Virus record (IMG/VR): IMGVR_UViG_3300033149_001514
Location: 1 to 55,965 of that record
Strand: one strand, 5' to 3'
Source: a virus
Length of the DNA stretch: 55,965 nucleotides
Positions within the stretch are counted from its first letter, which is position 1. The number at the start of each line of letters is the position of its first letter. The position numbers and the translations under genes were made by a program. This document shows, in pieces, positions 14,501-22,026 of the stretch. Under the pieces are notes generated by a model. The model searched no databases. It had not been told where the DNA came from and worked only from the letters and a program-made list of their open reading frames with translations.

Positions 14501-14741
14501 AAGAATGATTGCTGTGGAGTCGATATCACTTGGGGAGCGGCTACTGCTCGCCATGCACAGGAAGAACATTAGTGTGGAAGAGATGATATATAATACAACC
14601 CTGTCCGCTAAAATAGTCGATAAAATATTGAAGGACGATATATGGGATATAAAAATCGGGCGACTGATAGAAGCGTTTCGTGCGCTGGATATGGATTTGG
14701 GGGTAGTCATAAAATTGGAGGACACTAAAGATGCCTGTTGA
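14493..14741 (+). CDS. HTH (XRE-like) regulator
   Basis: An 82-residue protein whose middle (LGERLLLAMHRKNISVEEMI, then LSAKIVDKILKDD) has the helix spacing of a Cro/XRE helix-turn-helix, ending in a short strand region (LGVVIKLED). It overlaps both neighbours. It could regulate the adjacent promoter at 13535 or the palindromic sites, but no target is evident. Confidence 0.5.
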   Translation: MNKRMIAVESISLGERLLLAMHRKNISVEEMIYNTTLSAKIVDKILKDDIWDIKIGRLIEAFRALDMDLGVVIKLEDTKDAC

Positions 14742-15090
14742 TTACAGCAAATACCCGCCTAATTGGAAAACAGAAATTGTGCCCGCCATATTGGCAAGGG
14801 CGGGTGACAGGTGCGAGTTCTGCGGGTTAAAGAACGGCTCCTATGTCTGGTCTTTTAAGGTTGATTTGCAGGAGAATAGCACGGGAAAGAAATATACGAC
14901 CACATTATGGTCGCTGGATAAAAGGCAGTACAATATGTTCAAATCAGCTAGGGGTCTGAAACGGGTGAAGGTGATTCTGACAGTTGCCCATTTAGACCAC
15001 GACCCTGAGAATTGGGAAGTAACAGTAGATAGGTTGAAGGCACTTTGCCAAAGGTGTCATTTTCAGTATGATAGGGAGCATAAGAAGTGA
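14731..15090 (+). CDS. HNH endonuclease-family protein
   Basis: A 119-residue protein with the HNH layout: RCEFCG near residue 27, an intervening insertion, then VAHLDHD near 88 and LKALCQRCHFQYD near 105. Cysteine pairs bind the structural zinc and the AHLDHD/H residues would bind the catalytic metal. Proteins of this kind are common in phages and may nick DNA in packaging, recombination or homing. It overlaps the preceding gene by 11 bases. Confidence 0.75.
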   Translation: MPVDYSKYPPNWKTEIVPAILARAGDRCEFCGLKNGSYVWSFKVDLQENSTGKKYTTTLWSLDKRQYNMFKSARGLKRVKVILTVAHLDHDPENWEVTVDRLKALCQRCHFQYDREHKK

Positions 15091-15182
15091 AATGGAGAAA
15101 GATAATCACATTGATTATTATTGATATTTTTATGTTTATTCTGTTCGTTATCGTAATAATGATGATAAGGCTGGGATATTGA
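15087..15182 (+). CDS. 31-residue membrane peptide with GTG start
   Basis: The GTG overlaps the preceding TGA (GTGA) and lies 8 bases after AGGGAG. It encodes MKWRKIITLIIIDIFMFILF followed by VIVIMMIRLGY, a single hydrophobic helix with a basic N-terminus. The stop lies just before the next ATG. It is one of several coupled micro-membrane proteins in this genome. Confidence 0.5.
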   Translation: MKWRKIITLIIIDIFMFILFVIVIMMIRLGY

Positions 15183-15183
15183 A

Positions 15184-15378
15184 ATGACTGTAATAGGCGG
15201 CGGATGGATTTGCCCGGATTGTAATAATTGGATAAACGAGGGGGAGACCCACACTTGCCCGAAGTATAATACTGTGCATACAGGGTATTATCAGCTTTGT
15301 TCTAATCACGAAAAGCGGGTGGAAGAAAAGCTGGACAGGATAATCGAGTTGCTGGAAAAGGCGATAGGTGAGATATAA
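15184..15378 (+). CDS. zinc-finger protein with C-terminal helix
   Basis: A 64-residue protein with CPDC (residues 10-13) and a later HTC pair, followed by a charged amphipathic helix (EEKLDRIIELLEKAI) likely to oligomerise. It starts one base after the previous stop and overlaps the next ATG. Not recognised beyond the zinc site. Confidence 0.55.
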   Translation: MTVIGGGWICPDCNNWINEGETHTCPKYNTVHTGYYQLCSNHEKRVEEKLDRIIELLEKAIGEI

Positions 15379-15581
15379 TGCTTGCATTTACATTCGAGGA
15401 CGAGGGCAAGACGTGGATTATTACCCCCATAATACGCTGGAAACAGTATCGCAATCCAGAAGACCCTGCGGTACTTGCGTCAGAATGGGGAGTAAAATTA
15501 CAACAATACTGCTATAATGAGAAAGACCCCGAAGATGGACAGTGGTTCGATATAAACACGGAGGGATATAATGAGCCTTAA
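15378..15581 (+). CDS. hypothetical protein
   Basis: A 67-residue beta-rich acidic protein (begins MLAFTFEDEGKTWIITPIIR) overlapping the previous stop by one base (TAATG) and the next gene by 11 bases. No domain recognised. Confidence 0.55.
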   Translation: MLAFTFEDEGKTWIITPIIRWKQYRNPEDPAVLASEWGVKLQQYCYNEKDPEDGQWFDINTEGYNEP

Positions 15582-15870
15582 TAAATATTCCAGGCTGATT
15601 GGCGACGAGGTGGTTCATCATAAAATCATGCCAGAAATTATGTACGAAAAACCAGAACTTCACGAACTGGTCGGAATAGTGCGCAAGCGCAAGGGATTGT
15701 CTCAGGCCGAGCTTGCGGAGAAGTCCGGCGTGAGCCGCAACTCTATTGCCAAGTTCGAGCGGGGAGAGACAGCCCCGCAGTTGGAGACGGTGATAAAAAT
15801 ATTGGAAGCATTGGACTACGAAATGGGCGGTGATGAAATCCTGCTCCTATCCGGTTATTTGAGTAACTAA
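15571..15870 (+). CDS. XRE-family helix-turn-helix regulator
   Basis: A 99-residue protein. Residues 31-85 hold a textbook XRE domain (ELVGIVRKRKGLSQAELAEK, SGVSRNSIAKFERG, then TVIKILEALDYEM). GGAGGG lies upstream. The N-terminal 30 residues resemble HigA-type antitoxin proteins (YEKPELHELV), but no toxin gene is adjacent, so it is more likely a phage transcription regulator. Confidence 0.8.
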   Translation: MSLNKYSRLIGDEVVHHKIMPEIMYEKPELHELVGIVRKRKGLSQAELAEKSGVSRNSIAKFERGETAPQLETVIKILEALDYEMGGDEILLLSGYLSN

Positions 15871-16079
15871 TGGCTATATCAGCTTGGCATATAAAGCTTT
15901 TGGATGATGCCAGCGAGGGAGATAAATGTCCAGAGTGTGGGAGCGAATACACGCACAGCCCCGGACCTTTTAAAAAATTTCCCCTGTTCGATTATGAAAT
16001 GGGCTGGCGATTATGCTATTCGTGTGGAAAAACTACCCAAAGGCTCTATCCACAAAATAACCAGCCTCTAATAGAATAA
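15870..16079 (+). CDS. zinc-ribbon protein
   Basis: A 69-residue protein with CPECG (near residue 20) and CYSCG (near 49), a two-knuckle zinc ribbon. It overlaps the previous stop by one base (TAATG). Function unknown; it may be an adaptor for the neighbouring regulators or resolvase. Confidence 0.6.
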   Translation: MAISAWHIKLLDDASEGDKCPECGSEYTHSPGPFKKFPLFDYEMGWRLCYSCGKTTQRLYPQNNQPLIE

Positions 16080-16093
16080 CTAGGAAGTGGTAA

Positions 16094-16576
16094 ATGTTAG
16101 AGCACTCACAGGGAATAGGACAGGCGTTTGAAGATGCTGTTATGTGGGAAGCGAAAGCGTCTGGTATCTATGTCATAAAACAGCACCCCGAAACCGTTTT
16201 TGTAGCAAAAGGGCAGGGTAGGGTTACGGGGAAAGCATGGGTTGACTTTATTGGCATTTATAAAGGTCTCGCTTTCACATTCGATGCCAAAACCACAATC
16301 AATAAACGAAGCTGGAAACCACCAAAAAAATTTGAACACCAATACTGGAACATGAAAGACGCAAGCCCCCACATGCCTTGCTTTTATTTGATTGAGTGGC
16401 GGTATTACGGGCAGGTGGAATTGTTTCTTGTACGCCCTTATAGCCCCTACCCGTTCTATTGTCGTTATGGACAGGGAAATTATAAAGTAAACTCGCTGAG
16501 CAGTGGCTGGTTTGGAGCAATTATCGAAACGGCATTTAGATTTTATGACGGAGGGTATGATGGAATCTCGGACTAA
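16094..16576 (+). CDS. recU: RecU-like Holliday junction resolvase
   Basis: A 160-residue protein with the RecU/PrfA nuclease core: an early E (GQAFEDAV), then VDFIGIYKGLAFTFDAKTT, in which D, D and K form the D...(D/E)xK active site, and a later FYLIEWR strand. RecU-type enzymes cut four-way junctions, which a phage needs to debranch DNA before packaging. It overlaps the ParB-like gene by 17 bases. Confidence 0.75.
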   Translation: MLEHSQGIGQAFEDAVMWEAKASGIYVIKQHPETVFVAKGQGRVTGKAWVDFIGIYKGLAFTFDAKTTINKRSWKPPKKFEHQYWNMKDASPHMPCFYLIEWRYYGQVELFLVRPYSPYPFYCRYGQGNYKVNSLSSGWFGAIIETAFRFYDGGYDGISD

Positions 16577-17318
16577 TTTGCTGGACAAGGCACAGGAGAT
16601 AGACGGAGAACAATTACGAATTATTTATGTGCGGTTAGACGACCTCACATTTTGGGCTGATAATCCCAAAAAGCACGATATAGATGGGCTGATTGAGAGT
16701 ATGCTTATGCACGGGTTCAGGGATGCTCCAATATTTGACGATAAACTCAATGACGGAAAAGGGGGCATTGCGGGGGGGAATGGCAGGCTGGAAGCTCTTA
16801 TGGTTATGTATGAGGGGGGGCATCACGACCCGCCAAGGGGAATATTATTGGATAAAGACGATGGTATGTGGTGTATGCCAATTCAATTCGGTATCAATGC
16901 CGAATCGGAAGAACTTGCGGAAGCCTTTGCGGTAGACCATAATAACTTAACGCTTGGCGGTTCGGGTCTTGGGGCGGTAGATATAGCCCTGCTGTGGAAT
17001 GACGATTATCCTGTATTGCTGGAAAAGCTGGATACCAAGAATGTGGTTTCCATTACCGATGAAGATATGAAAATTCTACGGCGGTGGCAAAAACCGCCGA
17101 GCCTTAAAGACTTGGAAGGCGAATTGGGCGAAGATGTGGAAGGGGAGGATGACCCAATGCTGTCGTTCAGGGTTAGCAGGGAATTGTACGAATTGTTTTG
17201 GGGAATAATTGGGCGTGGAACAAACGAAGAAATGAGAGAATCCCTTACTCATGTGCTAAAGGTATACGAGGAAGTGAAGGATGATTATCCAAGAAAGACC
17301 AATGAAGATACTGATTAG
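16560..17318 (+). CDS. ParB N-domain (ParB/Srx-like) protein
   Basis: A 252-residue protein. ATG 16560 is chosen because GGAGG lies 5 bases before it. The N-half shows the ParB/sulfiredoxin-like fold: DNPKKHDIDGLIESMLMHGF, PIFDD and the GGNGRLEAL loop, which in ParB binds CTP or supports nuclease activity. The C-half is acidic and helical with no clear HTH. It overlaps the transglycosylase gene by 38 bases, so it probably works with DNA modification or DNA partitioning/nicking. Confidence 0.75.
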   Translation: MESRTNLLDKAQEIDGEQLRIIYVRLDDLTFWADNPKKHDIDGLIESMLMHGFRDAPIFDDKLNDGKGGIAGGNGRLEALMVMYEGGHHDPPRGILLDKDDGMWCMPIQFGINAESEELAEAFAVDHNNLTLGGSGLGAVDIALLWNDDYPVLLEKLDTKNVVSITDEDMKILRRWQKPPSLKDLEGELGEDVEGEDDPMLSFRVSRELYELFWGIIGRGTNEEMRESLTHVLKVYEEVKDDYPRKTNEDTD

Positions 17319-18213
17319 TTATGCGTATTTTCAGAAGGTGGATTTAGAAGCGGTAATACAAAGGGCGTTTGGAGACAACAGACCCATTATTTTTGCGGAC
17401 AGCGGGGCTGTGACCGCTTTTACTAGAGGAAAGAAAATATCGGTACAGGAATATTCGGATTGGCTTTTAAAATGGAAGCACCTGTTCTCGGTGTACGCCA
17501 ATTTGGACGTTCTAACAAATGTGCAAGAAGGATTGGATAATTTGCAGTATATGGAAAGTCGTGGGTTAGACCCCCTGCCTGTATTTCACTCTAGTGAAGA
17601 CTTTGCCATTCTGGAAGCCTTTTTGGATAAGTACGATTATGTCGCTCTTGGAGGCGTGGCTATGAATTACCGCACTTCCGCAGACTTTTTAAAACGGTGG
17701 TTTCTAAAATGTTTCAAGCTGGCGGAAGCTACCAATACCCGCATACATGGTTTTGGAATATCGGCTTGGGATATTCTCAAAATGTTTCCTTGGTTTTCGG
17801 TGGATAGTTCTACTTGGGGCGGCGGTTTCCGTTTCGGAGGAGTGCCTTTATTTAATCCAGACAAAGGCACATTTCAGACTATTCAGTTAGGCAATCGAAA
17901 GAAGGTATATAAGAACGCAGAAATAATTAAGCGGTACGGGTTCGACCCTGAAGAATTTGCAGACAGAGAAAAAAACACCCGCAGTGCCAATGCTTCCCTC
18001 TCCGCTTTGTCTTATATGCTGGCAGAGGAATGGCTGTGGAAATATTGGGGTAAAGAACAGCCGAGATATTATATGGCAGATTCCGCTTCCGGCATGGAAA
18101 ATTTTAGGCTTGCCCAGCAAGGTATTTCTATATTTTTGGTAGAGGTAAGACAGGAAATGGGTGATATAAAATGCTTGGAGGACAGAAAGAGAAATTGCAG
18201 TAATAGCAATTGA
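17281..18213 (+). CDS. dpdA: DpdA-like DNA-guanine transglycosylase
   Basis: Predicted to exchange guanine in phage DNA for a 7-deazaguanine base. It has a TGT-like TIM-barrel pattern: DSGA at residues 40-43 (TGT uses DSGG), a strand with YANLDV near 72, ALGGVAMNYR near 122-131, GFGIS near 157 and a second Asp in VDSSTW at 175, the likely nucleophile. At 310 residues it fits short phage DpdA proteins, without the tRNA-binding parts of bacterial TGT. The ATG at 17281 follows GAGGAAG; a later ATG at 17302 is possible. It sits directly before the queuosine-type genes. Confidence 0.8.
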   Translation: MIIQERPMKILISYAYFQKVDLEAVIQRAFGDNRPIIFADSGAVTAFTRGKKISVQEYSDWLLKWKHLFSVYANLDVLTNVQEGLDNLQYMESRGLDPLPVFHSSEDFAILEAFLDKYDYVALGGVAMNYRTSADFLKRWFLKCFKLAEATNTRIHGFGISAWDILKMFPWFSVDSSTWGGGFRFGGVPLFNPDKGTFQTIQLGNRKKVYKNAEIIKRYGFDPEEFADREKNTRSANASLSALSYMLAEEWLWKYWGKEQPRYYMADSASGMENFRLAQQGISIFLVEVRQEMGDIKCLEDRKRNCSNSN

Positions 18214-18242
18214 CATTTTGAGCTTAGCGAAGGAAGGGATGG

Positions 18243-18524
18243 ATGATTATAGCGGTTGATATTGATGGCATTTTGACTTTAGAAAAGGATGGTCACGATT
18301 ATGAAAACAGAACTCCTAACCCCATTGCCCGAACTTTTTTGTTTCAGGAAATAAAAAAAGGAAATTCGATTTTGTATTACACCGCCCGACCTGAAATGGA
18401 CAGGGCTGTCACTATAAGATGGTTAGAAAAGCATGGCTTTCCTAATGCCCCGTTATTTATGGGTAAGCCACAGGCAGACTTCTACGTAGATGACAAGGCA
18501 GTGAGAGGATTTGATGAAATATGA
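18243..18524 (+). CDS. HAD-like phosphatase
   Basis: A 93-residue HAD domain: DIDGIL near residues 6-11 (D-x-D nucleophile motif), YYTARPE near 45 (motif II Thr) and YVDDKA near 82 (motif IV acidic pair). It is a compact HAD of the kind seen in phage nucleotide or capsule genes. GAAGGAAGG lies upstream and it overlaps the next ATG (ATGA). In this island it may dephosphorylate a modification precursor or nucleotide; this is inference. Confidence 0.7.
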   Translation: MIIAVDIDGILTLEKDGHDYENRTPNPIARTFLFQEIKKGNSILYYTARPEMDRAVTIRWLEKHGFPNAPLFMGKPQADFYVDDKAVRGFDEI

Positions 18525-19171
18525 AAAAAATAGTGCTTCTGTATTCAGGAGGAATGGACAGTCTCATAGCTTATCGCTGGTATCACGAACCCGAAACACT
18601 TTACGTAAATTTAGGCACTCGGTACGCTGGGGCGGAAATAGAAGCTGTCAAGAAAACCCTACCAGATACAACCATCATAAATATCCCCGAGATGGGAAGG
18701 TTTGAACTGGACAATGCTCACTTTCCCGGCAGGAATAGTTTGCTGGCTTGGTGCGGTGCAAGTGTAGGGGGCGTGCGAATTATCTTGGTCACACAGAAAG
18801 GGGAAATGACTGGCACTAAGGATAGGACAAACGCCTTTTTTAAGCAAATCAGCCATCACCTTTCTTATGTATTCGAGAGGGAAATAATTGTAGAGACCCC
18901 GTTTGCCAATATAGATAAGACCGAAATGGTGGAGTGGTATTTAAAATCTGGCGGGGAATTAGACTTATTATATAAGACCATAGGGTGCTACCGAGGAGCA
19001 CAAAGACCATGTGGTAATTGCTCGGCTTGCCTGCGCAGATACGTTGCTTTTATGAATAACGGTCTCGACCCGCAATTTCAACTATCACAGGAGATAAAAA
19101 TCATCTACCGAAAGAAGTTACACACTTATCCAATATATAGACAAAAAAGGATGCTACGATGGCTGACCTGA
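18521..19171 (+). CDS. queC: QueC-like 7-cyano-7-deazaguanine (preQ0) synthase
   Basis: ATP-dependent enzyme that turns 7-carboxy-7-deazaguanine and ammonia into preQ0. The PP-loop SGGMDS is at residues 9-14 and RNSLLAW near 68 matches the QueC core. The zinc site is C then CGNCSAC near 156-170. At 216 residues it is of usual QueC length. It overlaps genes on both sides. A second QueC domain lies in the Gat-QueC fusion at 20680, so the two copies probably act in successive steps. Confidence 0.85.
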   Translation: MKKIVLLYSGGMDSLIAYRWYHEPETLYVNLGTRYAGAEIEAVKKTLPDTTIINIPEMGRFELDNAHFPGRNSLLAWCGASVGGVRIILVTQKGEMTGTKDRTNAFFKQISHHLSYVFEREIIVETPFANIDKTEMVEWYLKSGGELDLLYKTIGCYRGAQRPCGNCSACLRRYVAFMNNGLDPQFQLSQEIKIIYRKKLHTYPIYRQKRMLRWLT

Positions 19172-19716
19172 AATTGTTAAATGTGGGATGCGGAAATGAT
19201 CTAAGAGAGGGATATTTAAATGTAGATATCTTGCCACCGCCTTTGCTTACAGGAAACATGATGTACAAAAGGGCAGACGGCGTTAATTTATTTGAAGCGG
19301 TTGGGGGTGGGTGGGATGGCATATTGTCTATTTATATGGTAGAGCATGTGCCAGTCCGTCATCTTTACACCATGTTTTATAATTGGAACAAGTGTCTAAA
19401 AATGAACGGAACTGTGCGCATTGTTGTGCCCAGTCTTGTTGCTATGATTGACCTTTACCAAGATTCCAGCCCGTTAGACCTATCTGTTTTCAGGCGGTTA
19501 ATTTACGAGGGTATGGGCGGGCCAGAAGAAACAGGGGTAAGCCCTCACACTGCATTATGGACGGTTGAATGGTTGGAACATTTTATGACCGCAGAAGGGT
19601 TTAACCTAACCCAGTATAAAGACAAAGTCGGAAGCCACTGCCTTGGGCTTGTGGCTGAATTTGTTAAGGTTACTGATTCCAATACTACCGAGGACGAAAA
19701 TATATGGGTCTGGTAA
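19159..19716 (+). CDS. SAM-dependent methyltransferase (type 11-like)
   Basis: A 185-residue class I methyltransferase with motif I LNVGCGND at residues 7-14, an acidic residue after strand 2 (NVDIL), an YMVEHV segment (EHV motif) and LKMNGTVRIVVPS, typical of the predicted SAM-dependent methyltransferase family. It overlaps queC and the radical-SAM gene. It is not required for preQ0 or G+, so it may methylate a modified base or precursor. The substrate is unknown. Confidence 0.8.
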   Translation: MADLKLLNVGCGNDLREGYLNVDILPPPLLTGNMMYKRADGVNLFEAVGGGWDGILSIYMVEHVPVRHLYTMFYNWNKCLKMNGTVRIVVPSLVAMIDLYQDSSPLDLSVFRRLIYEGMGGPEETGVSPHTALWTVEWLEHFMTAEGFNLTQYKDKVGSHCLGLVAEFVKVTDSNTTEDENIWVW

Positions 19717-20678
19717 AAGCAGAAATACTATGGACAAGAAAGTGTCCGCTGTCTTGCTCGTATTGTGCCATGCCAAACGACACGGAACGAGCACCTGTCG
19801 CAAGCATGATTGCAGGATTATCCAACCTTAAAGAATTGGGAGTTGGTTTTATAGCCATATATGGGGCTTCTCCGCTTTACGACTTTGAGGGGTTGCCAGA
19901 ATATATCAAGGCTGCTGAAGACATGGATATATTAACTACCGTTATTACAGACGGGGTTCAAGCAGGGCATCGTGGATTACTTGAAGAACTTTATGATAGC
20001 GGATTGCGGTCACTTACCATGTCTTACGACTTTGTTCCTTACGATAATGCTTCACGAATCAAAACAGGCAGGGCTTTTGCTCTTGTGGATTGGTGGCTGG
20101 GGTTGCCTGATATCAGAGATGTCGAAATTGTAGCAACCGTAACGAGCGAAAATTACGACACGATTATAAATGCTCTTCCCCAAATTTTTATGAATTATCC
20201 AAAGTTGTATTTTAGTTTTGATTTTGTCCATTTTGACCGCATGAACCCCGGAACAAAATGCAAGGGGCAGGCAAACGACTTGGCTCTAACCAACCAGATG
20301 GTAGCCGATTTTTGTAATGCCATGTTGGAATTCAAAATAGTAAAGGATTTTAACATTCATGCTTCTCTGGACGTGCTAAGAAAATTTGCTGACAACCCAA
20401 CCATAGTGACCGAGTATTCTTGGTCATGTGCCACCGACAATTTTCCAAGTTGGGTGACCATTGACGCCGATGGAACGGTGTTGCCCTGTGATGATTTTCA
20501 TGTAGACCGCTCTCTTAAAGTATGGGATATTGACGAACTAAAATGGACATTGTGGAAGCACAGAAACAAAAAAGACGTAGAAGATTTTTGCAACGGGTGT
20601 GCTTGGAACACTCATATTGATGCCGACCTTATCAAAGGCGGTCAAGTCTCTTTTTTGGGATACGTTCACAAGGAATAA
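19704..20678 (+). CDS. radical-SAM protein with SPASM/Twitch-like C-terminus
   Basis: A 324-residue protein. CPLSCSYC at residues 14-21 is the CX3CX2C site for a [4Fe-4S] cluster that cleaves SAM. The C-terminal region has SC, then IDADGTVLPC and CNGC, the cysteine pattern of a SPASM/Twitch auxiliary cluster. It is not QueE, which lies at 23252. Archaeosine synthesis in tRNA can use a radical-SAM partner (RaSEA), so a role on a 7-deazaguanine intermediate is plausible, but the family has not been identified. It overlaps the methyltransferase gene. Confidence 0.8.
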   Translation: MGLVKAEILWTRKCPLSCSYCAMPNDTERAPVASMIAGLSNLKELGVGFIAIYGASPLYDFEGLPEYIKAAEDMDILTTVITDGVQAGHRGLLEELYDSGLRSLTMSYDFVPYDNASRIKTGRAFALVDWWLGLPDIRDVEIVATVTSENYDTIINALPQIFMNYPKLYFSFDFVHFDRMNPGTKCKGQANDLALTNQMVADFCNAMLEFKIVKDFNIHASLDVLRKFADNPTIVTEYSWSCATDNFPSWVTIDADGTVLPCDDFHVDRSLKVWDIDELKWTLWKHRNKKDVEDFCNGCAWNTHIDADLIKGGQVSFLGYVHKE

Positions 20679-20679
20679 A

Positions 20680-22026
20680 ATGTGCGGAATTTACGGAGGT
20701 TTTGCCTTTAACAATAGGGGCATGATTATTATTAAATCTTTCAAAAGCAGGTTGGAAGAAACAGCCCGATTGCGGGGCAGGGATGGTCATGGCAGGTTCG
20801 AGTTCAAGAACGGATATATAGGGGTGTCGAGAGCACAACCCTTGCCGGAAGGCGAGGAAATTCCCCTGCCGCTAAAACACGATGGGCTGGTAATGGTTTT
20901 CAATGGAACAATATCAAACGACAAGGAATTAGCGGAAAGGCACGGGTTTGATAGGGAGTCCGTAGATACTTGGACGGCTATTCGGTTGTGGAGCAAAAAA
21001 GGGTTGGATGCGTGTGAGGAGTTCGTTGGTGGTTACGCTTTTGGGGTATACGATGAAGTGACCGAAACGCTTACAGTGGCAAAGAATTTTAAGACACTGT
21101 GGTATGTGCTAACTGATGACTGCTTTTTGTTTGCCAGCGAAAAGGAATTTTTAGAAACAGACGATAGCAAATTCGGGCGATATGTACCAAGTCGTTTCCC
21201 ACAGAATACCGGATTGGTGGTAAATGAGACCTCCCATCGGGAACGGTCTCTGTCTAGAAAATATTGGTCTCATACACCAGATTTAGACAATAACAAGGCA
21301 GTCATCGTAACCAGTGGGGGAATAGATTCTATCACCTCCGCTTATATAGCCAAGTTTGTTCACAAAAAAGAAATTGCGCTGATAAACTTCGATTATGGAC
21401 AGTTAGCCAGCGAGCGTGAATGGGAAGCCGTTAAATATGCAGGGGAGTCAATAGGATGCCCCTGCTTGCAGGTAGACTTATCGCTCCTAGGTGCTTGGGG
21501 AGCAAGCCCGCTAACAGACCCGACCATAGAATTGCCGTTGGGAATGAAGTCGGCAGAAAGCACATTATGTTGGACGCCAGCGAGGAACATGCTGATGATA
21601 GCTTATGCCAGCGCATACGCCGAAGCTCATGGGATAAAATACATTTATTTTGGAAATAACATGGAGGAAGAAGCAACAGGATATTCCGACAACGATTTAG
21701 AATTTATCTACCTGTATAACCAGCTTCTGGACTACGGCACACTCAAAGGAATAAAAATAAAGCGGGCATTGGGTAGGCTTATGAAGCCGGAAATTTTACA
21801 GGTAGGGGCATACTTGGGGGTGGACTACGACAGGACGTGGTCGTGTGATTTAGGCGGAGAAAAACCGTGTGGGGTATGCGGATGTTGTACTACCCGCCAA
21901 TATGCTTTTAAACGGGCTAATTTGCCCGATGGTCAGACTTACGAAAACCCCCTGCAAGATATTTATCCTTGGGAGGGGCATAAGGAATATGACGTGGAGG
22001 AATTACTTGACAGATTACACGATTGA
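20680..22026 (+). CDS. gat-queC: Gat-QueC fusion (glutamine amidotransferase + QueC), archaeosine-type
   Basis: A 448-residue two-domain enzyme. The ATG at 20680 is fixed because class II amidotransferases need Cys2 (MCGIYGG). The amidotransferase domain (about 2-190) has RGRDGHG and FNGTISN. The QueC domain has SGGIDS near 212-217 and zinc ligands in CDLGGEKPCGVCGCC near 389-403. In some archaea and in phage 9g, Gat-QueC turns preQ0 into the archaeosine base by adding ammonia to the nitrile. It starts 2 bases after the radical-SAM stop. Confidence 0.9.
   Translation: MCGIYGGFAFNNRGMIIIKSFKSRLEETARLRGRDGHGRFEFKNGYIGVSRAQPLPEGEEIPLPLKHDGLVMVFNGTISNDKELAERHGFDRESVDTWTAIRLWSKKGLDACEEFVGGYAFGVYDEVTETLTVAKNFKTLWYVLTDDCFLFASEKEFLETDDSKFGRYVPSRFPQNTGLVVNETSHRERSLSRKYWSHTPDLDNNKAVIVTSGGIDSITSAYIAKFVHKKEIALINFDYGQLASEREWEAVKYAGESIGCPCLQVDLSLLGAWGASPLTDPTIELPLGMKSAESTLCWTPARNMLMIAYASAYAEAHGIKYIYFGNNMEEEATGYSDNDLEFIYLYNQLLDYGTLKGIKIKRALGRLMKPEILQVGAYLGVDYDRTWSCDLGGEKPCGVCGCCTTRQYAFKRANLPDGQTYENPLQDIYPWEGHKEYDVEELLDRLHD

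Noticed and set aside
18193-18215. AATTGC/GCAATT hairpin and TTGACA before the HAD gene
   Set aside because: The stem is only 6 bp with no U-tract, and no -10 lies 16 to 18 bases downstream, so neither terminator nor promoter was called.
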